Positions 26,024-37,347 of a DNA stretch of 38,491 nucleotides are shown here, one piece after another; position 1 is the first letter of the stretch, and each line of letters starts with the position of its first letter. Made by a program: the position numbers and the translations under genes. Origin of the DNA: Planctomycetota bacterium. Its GTDB lineage: Bacteria; Planctomycetota; Phycisphaerae; Phycisphaerales; Phycisphaeraceae. Location of the stretch: the NCBI GenBank assembly GCA_026386955.1, contig JAPLMQ010000099.1, forward strand, positions 1 through 38,491, given 5' to 3'. Below the pieces are notes generated by a model. That model ran no database searches and had not been told where the DNA came from. It worked only from the letters and a program-made list of their open reading frames with translations.

Positions 26024-26081
26024 GGGGCGGATTCATCGCGGCCTCGTCTCCTTCGCGATCTCCGACAAAGACGAATTCCTC

Positions 26082-26307
26082 TGGTCAGAGCCGGGCACTG
26101 TGTGTCCGTCGATCGGGCGCGCAGCGGCACTCCGCTCGCGCGAATCGCCGTCAACCCTCCACGCACCGGAGGAGAATGTCGCCATCAACAAATACTGTCG
26201 ATGGCGCTCCGAAGATGATCGTGTGAGGTCTGCGAGCTTGGCACGTCGCGCGCGGCGGAGTACCGCCTGGCGCCTGATGAACGGACACACAGTGTCCGGC
26301 TCTGCCA
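26082..26307. repeat. TGATCAGAGCCGG repeat, complete copy 1
   Basis: A 226-bp element with near-perfect inverted termini of about 24 bp (GAGCCGGGCACTGTGTGTCC at the left, its complement at the right). It is closely similar throughout to the 225-bp copy at 31975-32199, for example GATGGCGCTCCGAAGA in both. The inner sequences GCGGAGT and ACTCCGC also pair, so the whole could fold as a long hairpin. It fills the gap between clpS and the cupin gene. Confidence 0.8.
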
Positions 26308-26361
26308 GACATGCGAGTCCAGACCTGCGCGTTCACATCTGTGGCCCATGGCGCGCCACGC

Positions 26362-26367
26362 TAAAAT
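26362..26367 (+). promoter_or_regulatory. Candidate -10 box of the cupin gene
   Basis: TAAAAT, 28 nt before the ATG, leaving a short leader with an AGGAG site. No clear -35 is found at the normal distance. Confidence 0.45.
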
Positions 26368-26395
26368 CGGACATCCCTCACCCAGGAGACCGACG

Positions 26396-26830
26396 ATGCC
26401 CGCTTCCATCCTTCCCCCCGGCGACAAGCCCACACGCGTCGTGCTGGGCGACAACCACTTCGTCCGCGTCACCGCCGCCCAGACCGGCGGGCTCTACGAG
26501 ATGTTCGAGCAGGTCAACGCGCCCGGCGTGGGCGTGCCCTTCCACGTCCATGAGAACGAAGACGAGACGTTCCACGTCATCGCAGGCAAGGTGGAGTACA
26601 AGCTGGCCGACCGCACGATCCTCGCCGAGCCGGGCACGACGGTCTTCCTGCCACGGCGGGTGCCGCACGCGTTCCACTTCGTCGCGGGCGCGCCGGGGCG
26701 GGTGATGGTGACGGTCTCGCCGGCGACGCTGGGACCGATGTTCGACGAGCTGGCGGCGCTTCCCGCGGGGCCGCCGGACATGAACACGGTCATCGCGATC
26801 TGCGGGCGCTTCGGCGTGCGGCTCGCCTGA
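26396..26830 (+). CDS. Cupin domain protein
   Basis: A 144-aa single-domain cupin. Metal-binding residues are in motif 1, VPFHVHENEDETFHVIAGKVEY (residues about 48-69; two His and one Glu), and motif 2, PRRVPHAFHF, with a further His. This arrangement is typical of small cupin_2 proteins, including quercetin dioxygenase-like ones, but the reaction is unknown. The C-terminal MFDELAALPAGPPDMNTVIAI segment forms a helix common in that subgroup. AGGAG lies 7 nt before the ATG at 26396. It lies upstream of metH on the same strand, but metH has its own promoter. Confidence 0.85.
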   Translation: MPASILPPGDKPTRVVLGDNHFVRVTAAQTGGLYEMFEQVNAPGVGVPFHVHENEDETFHVIAGKVEYKLADRTILAEPGTTVFLPRRVPHAFHFVAGAPGRVMVTVSPATLGPMFDELAALPAGPPDMNTVIAICGRFGVRLA

Positions 26831-26872
26831 CCGGTCCACCCCGCGCCCCGAGCCTCCCGGAGCCAAAGGGGC

Positions 26873-26900
26873 TTGCCTCGCCATGCGGCTCGGCTATCAT
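26873..26900 (+). promoter_or_regulatory. Candidate metH promoter, TTGCCT-16-TATCAT
   Basis: A -35-like TTGCCT (26873-26878) and -10 TATCAT (26895-26900) with a 16-nt spacer. Predicted initiation is near 26907, leaving a leader of about 100 nt. Confidence 0.55.
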
Positions 26901-26902
26901 CT

Positions 26903-26926
26903 ATTCATCCGGATTGACGGATGAAT
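26903..26926. promoter_or_regulatory. Perfect 9-bp dyad at the metH transcription start
   Basis: ATTCATCCG and CGGATGAAT are exact reverse complements around GATTGA. The dyad starts 2 nt after the -10 box, covering the predicted start site, which suits a repressor operator. If transcription starts at or before 26903 it could instead form a hairpin at the very 5' end of the mRNA. Confidence 0.6.
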
Positions 26927-27005
26927 GACGGCGGGGCAGCCCCAGCCTCCCTCCCACCCCGCGACGAGCCGCTTCTTGGCCCCTTTTTTCGCAGGACATC
27001 CCAGG

Positions 27006-30533
<3,528 letters not shown>

Positions 30534-30546
30534 GGCGAGGGCATTC

Positions 30547-30606
30547 TGTAGGGTGGGTAGAGCGGTAATCCGCGAAACCCGCCGCGGCCTCGCAAGGGCG
30601 GTTCAT
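30547..30606 (+). repeat. Dispersed repeat, GTAGGGTGGG family, copy 2
   Basis: Runs from TGTAGGGTGGGTAGAGCGG to GGCGGTTCATTG and matches the inverted copy at 21717-21777 with only a handful of differences. It starts 14 nt after the metH stop. Another repeat half copy follows at 30632. Confidence 0.75.
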
Positions 30607-30631
30607 TGACACCCGCGCCTCGCGCGTTGCC

Positions 30632-30697
30632 TGATCAGAGCCGGACACTGTGTGTCCGAAGATCGGGCGAGGCGGTGCTCCGCCCGCGCGACGTGCC
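30632..30697 (+). repeat. TGATCAGAGCCGG repeat, half copy 2
   Basis: The left half only, as at 23418-23484: TGATCAGAGCCGG, then the GGACACTGTGTGTCC hairpin, then GATCGGGCGAGGCGG and GTGCC. Like the first half copy, it stands next to a member of the GTAGGGTGGG family, in this case just before it. Confidence 0.75.
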
Positions 30698-30742
30698 TGC
30701 CGCGCGGCGATGCAGCAGGAATGGATTGGCCCCCGCCAAGTC

Positions 30743-31828
30743 TCACTTCCCCGTCCCATACGCCGGCGGCAGCGAGTCGATCGCCGACGTGTCCACCGAG
30801 GGCAGCGGCCGGTCGCCGTTCGCCGGGCCGCGCTCCACCGACAGCCGCAGGCGGATCTGGCCGACATCCAGCTCCGTCGTCTGCCCCTCGGGGCTCACGC
30901 TGAGGAACTTGAGGTTCGTCATGTTGATCGCGCCCATGTCGGGGTTGCCCGTGCCCTGCGTGCGCACCTGCGTCCAGCCCTTCGCGGTCGGCGCGGTGAG
31001 GGCGAGCCCGAAGCGCCACTGCCCGTTCGCCTCCCCCTCGGCGTTGAGGTCGATGCCGCAGGAGCTTTCGGGCGAACCGCCGCCGGCGGGCGTGACGATC
31101 TGCCCGCCGCGGATCGTCAGGGCGTCGAGCGGCATGAACTTCCGCAGGCGGATCGTGCTCACCGTGGGCGGGAGCGTGTGGATCGCGACGTTGAGGTGCT
31201 CGAAGCTGGAGCGCAGCGGGTCGGGGCTGAGGCGCGTGCGCGTGTTGGCGGTGCTGCGGTTGCGGTCGACGCCCGCCTCGACGCGCGGGCCGTCGCCGCC
31301 GGCGCTGTCGACCACGGCGTTGTCAGCGCCCAGCAGCGTGGGCTTGTCGAGCGTGAGCCGCGAGACGGCGAGCGGCGAGCCTTCCGACGGGGCCGAGGCG
31401 AGTTCCAGCGTCGCGCGTTCGATGGTGAGTCGCCCGTCGAAGCGGCGCGGCGGGCCGCCGGCGGGCACCGCGGCCAACTCCGCCCAGCCGAACGGGCGCT
31501 TGGGCTCGAGCAGCACGCCCTCCAGCACGATCGTCCGCGGCGGATCGAACCGCATCGTCTGGCAGGTGAAGACGCCCGAGAAGGCGTCGTCGACCGCGGC
31601 GGTGAGTTTGTCGCGCAGCCAGAGCGGGGCGCCGGATTGGGTCGGCACGGCAGCGCTGGCGGAGATGATTCTCGGCGCAGCGGCAGGCGGACGCCCGGCC
31701 TCGCGCAGCGGCGGCGCCTCGGCGAACGCGGCGGAGGATGTCACGCCCAGCGCCCCGAGCAGGAATGCGGCGAGGCGCTGGCGGGTGGTCGAACGACGCA
31801 GGAAACCGTGGCCGGCGATTGGAGTCAT
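30743..31828 (-). CDS. Exported protein of unknown function
   Basis: A 361-aa protein with a basic N-terminus (RRSTTRQR) and hydrophobic core AAFLLGALGV, consistent with a signal peptide cleaved near AFA (residue 36). The rest has a regular pattern of alternating hydrophobic residues (PLAVSRLTLDKPTLLGADNAVV, LDVGQIRLRLSVE), suggesting a beta-rich domain of the AsmA/TamB-like type; this is a structural impression, not a domain match. It is a solitary minus-strand gene between metH and the serine-hydrolase gene. A small hairpin GGCGTAGAAAACGCC lies upstream. Function unknown. Confidence 0.65.
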   Translation of the reverse strand: MTPIAGHGFLRRSTTRQRLAAFLLGALGVTSSAAFAEAPPLREAGRPPAAAPRIISASAAVPTQSGAPLWLRDKLTAAVDDAFSGVFTCQTMRFDPPRTIVLEGVLLEPKRPFGWAELAAVPAGGPPRRFDGRLTIERATLELASAPSEGSPLAVSRLTLDKPTLLGADNAVVDSAGGDGPRVEAGVDRNRSTANTRTRLSPDPLRSSFEHLNVAIHTLPPTVSTIRLRKFMPLDALTIRGGQIVTPAGGGSPESSCGIDLNAEGEANGQWRFGLALTAPTAKGWTQVRTQGTGNPDMGAINMTNLKFLSVSPEGQTTELDVGQIRLRLSVERGPANGDRPLPSVDTSAIDSLPPAYGTGK

Positions 31829-31974
31829 GGGTGAGGCTCGATCAGCAGGGCGATGGGAGCGCAGCGGCGTTTTCTACGCCTTCTCACTTGCTGATATCGG
31901 GCGTCGTCGGCAAAAATCTTGACTCGGGCAAGGCGAGTTCTCGGACGTGGAGGAGCGGGATCGGAGCGAGCCTC

Positions 31975-32199
31975 TGATCAGAGCCGGACACTGTGTGTCC
32001 GTCGATCGGGCGTGCAGCGGTACTCCGCTCGCGCGAATCGCCGTTAACCCTCCGCGCCAGGGTTGGATGACGCCATAGGCAGATGCTGTCGATGGCGCTC
32101 CGAAGAAAATCGCCACGCCCCTGCGAGTCCGCCACGTCGCGCGCGGCGGAGTACCGCCTTGCGCCTGAACATCGGGGACACAGTCCCCGGCTCTGATCA
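31975..32199. repeat. TGATCAGAGCCGG repeat, complete copy 2
   Basis: A 225-bp element bounded by TGATCAGAGCCGG and the reverse complement CCGGCTCTGATCA. It is closely similar to the copy at 26082-26307 in length, order and sequence. It contains the GGACACTGTGTGTCC hairpin and the pairing blocks GCGGTACTCCGC and GCGGAGTACCGC. It lies in the 445-nt gap upstream of the serine-hydrolase gene, where no gene is supported. Confidence 0.8.
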
Positions 32200-32273
32200 A
32201 CTCCATCTCGCTCCTCCAAACTCCATCGGAATCGCTATCGTTCCGGTTCCACGACGCCTCCCGGAGAACCCCC

Positions 32274-34226
32274 ATGTCCCTCCAATCCGACTTCGACTGC
32301 CTCGCCGCCCTCGTCGCCAAGCTCCGCCCGAAGATCGCGGGGTCGAAGCAATCGCTGCCCCACGACCTCTGGGCCGACGTCGACCTCTACGTGCAGGCGG
32401 CCCGCTGGGCCCTGGCCTACGAGCCCGCATTGACGCCCGCGGAGGAGGCGCTGGTCGCGCAGGCGATCGCCATCGGCAAGCAGCGGGCCGAGGCGCTCGC
32501 CGACGGCAAGACGCCCTGGCATCACATCACCGGCCGCATGGTCCGCGGCTTCGTCTCCACCATCGACGGCTCCTCCCAAGCCTTCTCCCTGCACGTGCCC
32601 GCGAACCTCGACTGGAAAAAACCCGTCCGGCTCGACGTCGTCCTCGACGGCAGCCGCAGCGCCCGCGGCCTCGCCTGCGTCACCTACCTCTCCCGCTTCT
32701 CCGGCTTCATCGCGCCCGACGCGATGCCCACGCCCGCGATCCCCGACGAGCCCGACTACATCCAGATGACGCCCATGGCCCGCATCGAGAACGCCTATCG
32801 CTTCGCCGGCGAGACCGACGTCTTCGAGGCCATCGAGGCCGTCTGCCGCAACTACCCCATCGACCGCGACCGCCTCGTCCTCCGCGGCATGTCGATGGGC
32901 GGCACGGGCACGTGGCACATCGGGCTCAAGCACCCCGGCAAGTTCGTCGCCATCGCCCCGTACTGCGGCTACGTCGACACGCACCGCTTCTCCTACGCCC
33001 CGTTCGACCACTTCCCGCGCGTCGGCCAGTTGCCCGCCCACCAGGAGGCCGGCCTGCACACGCTCGACTCGGTCGACTATGCCGCGAACGTCGGCGCGGT
33101 CCCCGTCTTCGCCGCGGTGGGGGCGCACGACCCGTTCGTCGAGGCCCACACGATCATGAACGAGGCCGTGCGCAAGGAGGGCAACCAGCTCATCAACCTC
33201 GTCTCGCCCTTCACGCAGCACACGATCGACCCCGTGACGCACAAGCTGCAGCTCAAGCTGGTCGGCGAGCACGCCGCCCGCGGGCTCGACCATTTCCCGC
33301 GCGAGATCCGCTTCGTCACCTGGACGCTGCGCTACGGGAAATGCCACTGGCTGCAATTGCTCGGGCTGGGCAAGCATCTGGAGCGCGCGGAGATCCGAGC
33401 CCGCGTGGCCGCCTCGGGGGCGAAGGCGGGCGCGGTGGAGATCGAGGCCCCGTTGAACATCACCGCTTTCGCGATCGACGCCGGTATTTTCGGGAGGCGA
33501 CAGCCGCGCGTCATCGTCGCGGGGCAAGAGGTCAAGCTCGCGGGCGGCGCGGGTCTGCGCCAGGCGGGGCGGGTCGTGCTGGAACTGCGCGGCGGCGTCT
33601 GGACGCAGATGTCCGAGCGCGCCGCCGCGACCGGCTTCCTCACGCGCAAGCGCCCGGGGATCCAAGGCCCGATCGACGACGCCTTCTTCTCGGGCTTCGT
33701 CTGCGTGCGCGGGACGGGCAAGGCGTGGAACCCGGCCGTCGGCGCGTGGACGGAGGCGTGCCTGGAGCGTTTCGCCGACGAGTGGCCGCGCTATTGGCAC
33801 GGGGATTTGCCGGTGAAGAAGGATGTCGACGTGACGGCCGACGACGTGCGCAACCGCAACCTGATCCTCTTCGGCGACCCCGGCTCAAACGCGGTGCTGC
33901 GCGAGATCGTCGGCGCCCTCCCGCTGGGCTGGACGCGCAAGCGCCTGACGATGGCCGGCGTGGACCACGACGCGGCGACCTCGGCCCCGCTGCTGATACA
34001 GCCCAACCCGATGAAGGGCGGCGAGGATCGCTACGTCGTCCTCAACTCCGGCCACACCTTCCGCGGGAATGACTCCGCGACCATCAACTACCTCCTCTTC
34101 CCGAGGCTGGGCGACTGGGCGGTGATGGACATCGGCCCCGCCACCCCGCTGGACGCGACGGGGAAGATTCGGGAGAGGCCGGTGGCGTCGGGCTATTTCG
34201 ACGAGGGGTGGGGGTTCGGCGGCTGA
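32274..34226 (+). CDS. Alpha/beta-hydrolase-fold protein (S9-like esterase or peptidase)
   Basis: A 650-aa protein with a serine-hydrolase core. The nucleophile elbow is RGMSMGGTGTW with Ser207, and Asp286 in AAVGAHDPFVEA is the likely acid; the catalytic His is not assigned with certainty. An N-terminal helical region (1-85) precedes the hydrolase domain (about 90-345). The C-terminal domain (about 385-645) contains ILFGDPGSN and YVVLNSGHTFRGND, found with planctomycete esterase/peptidase-like proteins. No signal peptide is visible. GGAG lies 7 nt before the ATG, and TATCGT at 32236-32241 may be a -10 box. Substrate unknown. Confidence 0.78.
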   Translation: MSLQSDFDCLAALVAKLRPKIAGSKQSLPHDLWADVDLYVQAARWALAYEPALTPAEEALVAQAIAIGKQRAEALADGKTPWHHITGRMVRGFVSTIDGSSQAFSLHVPANLDWKKPVRLDVVLDGSRSARGLACVTYLSRFSGFIAPDAMPTPAIPDEPDYIQMTPMARIENAYRFAGETDVFEAIEAVCRNYPIDRDRLVLRGMSMGGTGTWHIGLKHPGKFVAIAPYCGYVDTHRFSYAPFDHFPRVGQLPAHQEAGLHTLDSVDYAANVGAVPVFAAVGAHDPFVEAHTIMNEAVRKEGNQLINLVSPFTQHTIDPVTHKLQLKLVGEHAARGLDHFPREIRFVTWTLRYGKCHWLQLLGLGKHLERAEIRARVAASGAKAGAVEIEAPLNITAFAIDAGIFGRRQPRVIVAGQEVKLAGGAGLRQAGRVVLELRGGVWTQMSERAAATGFLTRKRPGIQGPIDDAFFSGFVCVRGTGKAWNPAVGAWTEACLERFADEWPRYWHGDLPVKKDVDVTADDVRNRNLILFGDPGSNAVLREIVGALPLGWTRKRLTMAGVDHDAATSAPLLIQPNPMKGGEDRYVVLNSGHTFRGNDSATINYLLFPRLGDWAVMDIGPATPLDATGKIRERPVASGYFDEGWGFGG

Positions 34227-34275
34227 GGGGCAGGTCGACTTGATCCGGTCCGTTGGAAATGAATTGACCTGTCCC
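34227..34275. other. Inverted repeat after the serine-hydrolase gene
   Basis: GGGGCAGGTC (34227-34236) starts directly after the stop codon and pairs with GACCTGTCCC (34266-34275) at 9 of 10 positions. A long loop separates them and no T-run follows, so termination is unproved. Confidence 0.4.
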
Positions 34276-34321
34276 TCTGTTCATCCTCCACTTTTCCTCC
34301 TCTTGCCATCAGGAGTTCCAG

Positions 34322-36631
34322 ATGAAGCTCGCAGTTGCCCTAAACCTCGCCGTGTTTCTCCTGGCGACTTGCCTGTCCGCGCCGCTTTATGCGCAGGAGG
34401 GACGTGATCCGCTGCCGACCCGACTGCCGCAGAACCACGAGTACCAGAAGGTTCTTCGGAATTACATGGCGACGCTCAAGGAGGCGGACTTCACGCACGG
34501 CATCCACGAACTGATCCCGCTGGACAAGAACACCAGCACCGACCCGGAGTATCTCTACCGCAACTACATCCTGGCGCTGACGCATCAGCCGCTGGTCGGC
34601 ACCAAGCGGGGATGGCCCTCGGTCAACGCCCCGCCCGCGCTATTCGTGCTATCCGCGATCGAGACGCCCAACGGCGTCATGCGGCCTTGCGTCTGGCCCG
34701 AGGCGGTCGTGACCCTGGCGCAGTGGGACTATCCCGGCAATCTCTACCGCAACAACCGCGGACTCAAGATGCGGGCGTTTGTCGGCGGCGCGGTGGCGAT
34801 GATGATGTTCCATGACTTCGCCGAGGAGAACGACGGCAAGGTCCCGCCGCCCATTCGGGCCGACTGGCACGGCTACTTCCCCGTCTATTTCGCGGCCGCC
34901 TACCCGGGCTTCAAGGACCTGCTCCCGCCCGAAGTGCAGAAGGCATATGAAACCGGCATGAAAATGGTCGGCCAGCGCATGCTCGCCTGGGGCATCCGCG
35001 GCGAGTCGTGCGACAGCGACCTGATGGCGCCGCTGGGCCTGATCTACATCAGCCGCGCGATCAACGACGCCGAGTTCGCCAAAGCGGTCGAGGAGCGTAC
35101 GCGGATGGTCTGCACCGACCCGCGATACTTCAGCTCCTCGGGCTACTGGGTCGAGCGCGGCGGGATCGACATCGGCTTCGGCGGCATCGCCAATCTCTAC
35201 GCGGCCTGGATCGCGCTGATGACCGACTGGCCCTTCGCTCGCGACGCTGTCGAACGCACCTACCGCCTGCGCGGCCACCTGATCCTCCCCGAGCCTGACG
35301 GCAAGGCCACCGGCCCCACTCACTTCAACGCACGCTTGGGCAGCCCGCCTGACTCGGATCAGTTCGCCATCGACGGCGTGCGCGACGTGGCCGCCGCCAT
35401 GGTCACCGACGAGGCGGCCCAGTTCATCGGCAAGCCGGCGGGGCGTGACGGCACGGCCCCGACACCCGAAGTCCTCAAGGGCGCGCCGAGCCGGCGCGCC
35501 CACGACTACAACGAAGACATCGCCGAAAACCCCCGCATCCGCGAGGCAGACAAGCTTCGACACATCCGCAACGACGAGATCAAGCTCAACCCCTGGCGGC
35601 TCTACATGTGGTGGACCAACGACTTCCCCATCAGCGTCAACCCCGCCTACGAGTTCTACAGGAAGGGCACATTCGCACACCGCCAGGAATTGGAGCAGAA
35701 GAACTCGCCGATGCTCAAGTCGCCCTTCCTGCGTGGCGAGAACTTCGTGCGAGACTTCGACAAGGCCTTCGTCGTCGCTCGCCAAGGCGGCTACGCGGCC
35801 ATCATCCACACCGGCCCGGTCGGCGTGCAGACGCCCGACGACAACAAGGCGCAGTTCCAGGCCCCGCTGGGCTTGGGCGGCGGGCAGTTGTCCGCCTTCT
35901 GGACACCCAAGACGGGGTCGACAATTCTGGGCTTGCGCAGCGGCGCATCCTACGACCGCGGCTTCGACAAGCTCGAAGACTGGCGGCTCTGGCCCATCCA
36001 CGCGGTCAGCGGCGTCACCGCCGGCGGGAAGGTCGTCACCTCGGGCCGCATCGTGAAGCCGGACGTGGAAACCAAAGTCCTGGGCAACACGGCGACCATC
36101 AAGGTCTCCGGGCTCCTTCAAGGCATGCGCACTGTCCCCATTGAAGCCCAGGGGAAGAGGAAAGCGGGTGATCTGGTCTATGACGAGCCCACGGGCGGGA
36201 AGGTGGAGTATTCCCGCACGTTCCTGTTGGACGAAAAGGGCGTCAGGGTCGAGACGACCATCGCCGGCGACGGCAAGGAGACCTTTGCCGAACTGGTCGA
36301 GACGATCCCGGCCTATCTAAACAACCCCGAGGTGCAGGCCAATGTGCCGCAAGCCATTGAGTTCCAGATCGACGGCGCCTGGACGCCGGCGACGGACAAA
36401 TACGCCGCGAAGGTGCAAGCCGTGAAGCTGACCCGCTTCGATGGCGCGGCGGTGGTGAAGTTCGAAAGTCCCTGCCGGGTGAAGCTATCGTCTGCTAACT
36501 GGACCGATTCGTGGTTCACCAAGGCGACGGCCCGCAACGTGGTGATCGACCTGCTTGAGCGCGACGACAAACCGGCGGCCGTGAACAAGGCAAAGAAGAT
36601 CGCCTACCGGATCGAACCGGCAGCGAAGTAG
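34322..36631 (+). CDS. Large secreted protein of unknown function
   Basis: A 769-aa protein with a clear signal peptide (MKLAVALNLAVFLLATCLSA, cleavage after YAQ near 25). Residues about 30-330 look alpha-helical with many Trp/Tyr (EYLYRNYILALTHQP, FHDFAEENDG, WVERGGIDIGFGGIANLYAAW); from about 400 the sequence is mainly beta. An alpha-helical toroid followed by beta-sandwiches is the layout of many polysaccharide lyases and heparinase-like proteins, but I see no decisive catalytic motif. AGGAG lies 6 nt upstream of the ATG. Codon use is somewhat less GC-rich than the flanking genes, perhaps indicating transfer. A carbohydrate-related role is inference only. Confidence 0.72.
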   Translation: MKLAVALNLAVFLLATCLSAPLYAQEGRDPLPTRLPQNHEYQKVLRNYMATLKEADFTHGIHELIPLDKNTSTDPEYLYRNYILALTHQPLVGTKRGWPSVNAPPALFVLSAIETPNGVMRPCVWPEAVVTLAQWDYPGNLYRNNRGLKMRAFVGGAVAMMMFHDFAEENDGKVPPPIRADWHGYFPVYFAAAYPGFKDLLPPEVQKAYETGMKMVGQRMLAWGIRGESCDSDLMAPLGLIYISRAINDAEFAKAVEERTRMVCTDPRYFSSSGYWVERGGIDIGFGGIANLYAAWIALMTDWPFARDAVERTYRLRGHLILPEPDGKATGPTHFNARLGSPPDSDQFAIDGVRDVAAAMVTDEAAQFIGKPAGRDGTAPTPEVLKGAPSRRAHDYNEDIAENPRIREADKLRHIRNDEIKLNPWRLYMWWTNDFPISVNPAYEFYRKGTFAHRQELEQKNSPMLKSPFLRGENFVRDFDKAFVVARQGGYAAIIHTGPVGVQTPDDNKAQFQAPLGLGGGQLSAFWTPKTGSTILGLRSGASYDRGFDKLEDWRLWPIHAVSGVTAGGKVVTSGRIVKPDVETKVLGNTATIKVSGLLQGMRTVPIEAQGKRKAGDLVYDEPTGGKVEYSRTFLLDEKGVRVETTIAGDGKETFAELVETIPAYLNNPEVQANVPQAIEFQIDGAWTPATDKYAAKVQAVKLTRFDGAAVVKFESPCRVKLSSANWTDSWFTKATARNVVIDLLERDDKPAAVNKAKKIAYRIEPAAK

Positions 36632-36783
36632 CGAACCGCCATGGTTCTCGGCGGCCTTGGGACGAGCACTCAAGAAGACGACAGATCCCGGAATCAGGGG
36701 GCGAGAAAACGGGAAAGTTTTGATCCGTTGCGAGGCGCGAAAAGCCGTCGGCAAGCTCGGGAAATTCGCCGGCATTGTCTTCA

Positions 36784-37190
36784 GCCCCAACGTGGCGCAA
36801 GGTGATAGCCCGGGGCAACGCCCTCGTTGTTCCACACATCTTTTGGAACCCTCGGTTTTCCGCGGAATTTAGGGGATTGACGCGACAACCAAGGTCGAAT
36901 TGAGACGCGCGAAACACAAGGGACGCCCACGTGTCTAGCGTAGAGCTATGTTGATTTCGGCGGGAATTCCTTGATTTTCCATCGCCGACCATGCCCTGAA
37001 AACTTCAAAAAAGATGTGTGGTACAACGAGGGCATCGCCCCGGGAAAACGGCGTCCTAATCGCAGAGCCCTGTAAGGGCGAAACCGGTTTCTTCGCGGCG
37101 AGGTTGCGCCCTTGCAGGGCTTGAATCCAACACGACGACCCAACCCGGGGCGTTGCCCCGGGCTATCACCTCACGCCCCGTTGGAGCTCA
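36784..37190. repeat. Nested inverted repeats with CCCGGGGC cores
   Basis: Arms 36809-36844 and 37009-37044 are inverted copies matching at 33 of 36 positions. Outside them, the stretch around 36784-36820 (GGTGATAGCCCGGGGCAACG) pairs with 37143-37190, which also contains the perfect palindrome CCCGGGGCGTTGCCCCGGG (37145-37163). A smaller pair, AGAGCCCTGTAAGGGCG and CGCCCTTGCAGGGCT, lies between them. These are cores I recall from planctomycete intergenic repeats. Confidence 0.8.
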
Positions 37191-37200
37191 ATGCGCCAAC

Positions 37201-37226
37201 AAAAGCACGGTCGCAATCGGCCGTGC
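37201..37226 (-). terminator. Second terminator-like hairpin of the TPR/alpha-CTD gene
   Basis: GCACGG pairs with CCGTGC around an inner partly paired loop (37205-37226), followed by TTTTGTT on the minus strand. It is a diverged duplicate of the hairpin at 37284-37312; both are followed on the plus strand by CTTGGA. Confidence 0.6.
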
Positions 37227-37240
37227 CTTGGACGTTTTTC

Positions 37241-37261
37241 TCTCGTCTCTCGTCTCTCGTC
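37241..37261. repeat. Tandem repeat (TCTCGTC)x3
   Basis: Three exact 7-bp units between the two terminator-like hairpins. No function is visible. Confidence 0.7.
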
Positions 37262-37283
37262 ACTCCTCACCCCTCGGCAGGCG

Positions 37284-37312
37284 AAAAAAAACACGGCCGC
37301 GGTCGGCCGTGT
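37284..37312 (-). terminator. Main rho-independent terminator of the TPR/alpha-CTD gene
   Basis: On the minus strand, ACACGGCCG pairs with CGGCCGTGT around a 4-nt loop (37291-37312), followed by a run of Ts (37284-37291). It lies about 35 nt after the stop codon. Confidence 0.88.
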
Positions 37313-37347
37313 CTTGGATGCGTTTCGCGATGCCGGACGAGCCGGGC

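Larger units (their letters stand above)
36632..37347. other. 716-nt intergenic region with nested repeats and terminators
   Basis: No gene is supported. The region contains nested inverted repeats (36784-37190), a three-fold 7-bp tandem repeat and two terminator-like hairpins serving the minus-strand TPR/alpha-CTD gene. The first 150 nt after the 36631 stop show nothing I can name. Confidence 0.65.

Noticed and set aside
26927..27005. Cobalamin or SAM riboswitch in the metH leader
   Set aside because: No GCCACTG B12-box or SAM-I-like core was recognised and the leader is only about 100 nt. A covariance-model search would settle it.
26925..27005. In-frame ATG at 26925 as the metH start
   Set aside because: It lies at the edge of the leader dyad and adds 27 low-complexity residues before the conserved N-terminus; the ATG at 27006 has AGGA 9 nt upstream.
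36657..37143. Small open frames in the gap before the alpha-CTD gene
   Set aside because: They are translations of palindromic repeats (for example PRAITLRHVGAEDNAG) of a type often mis-annotated as proteins.
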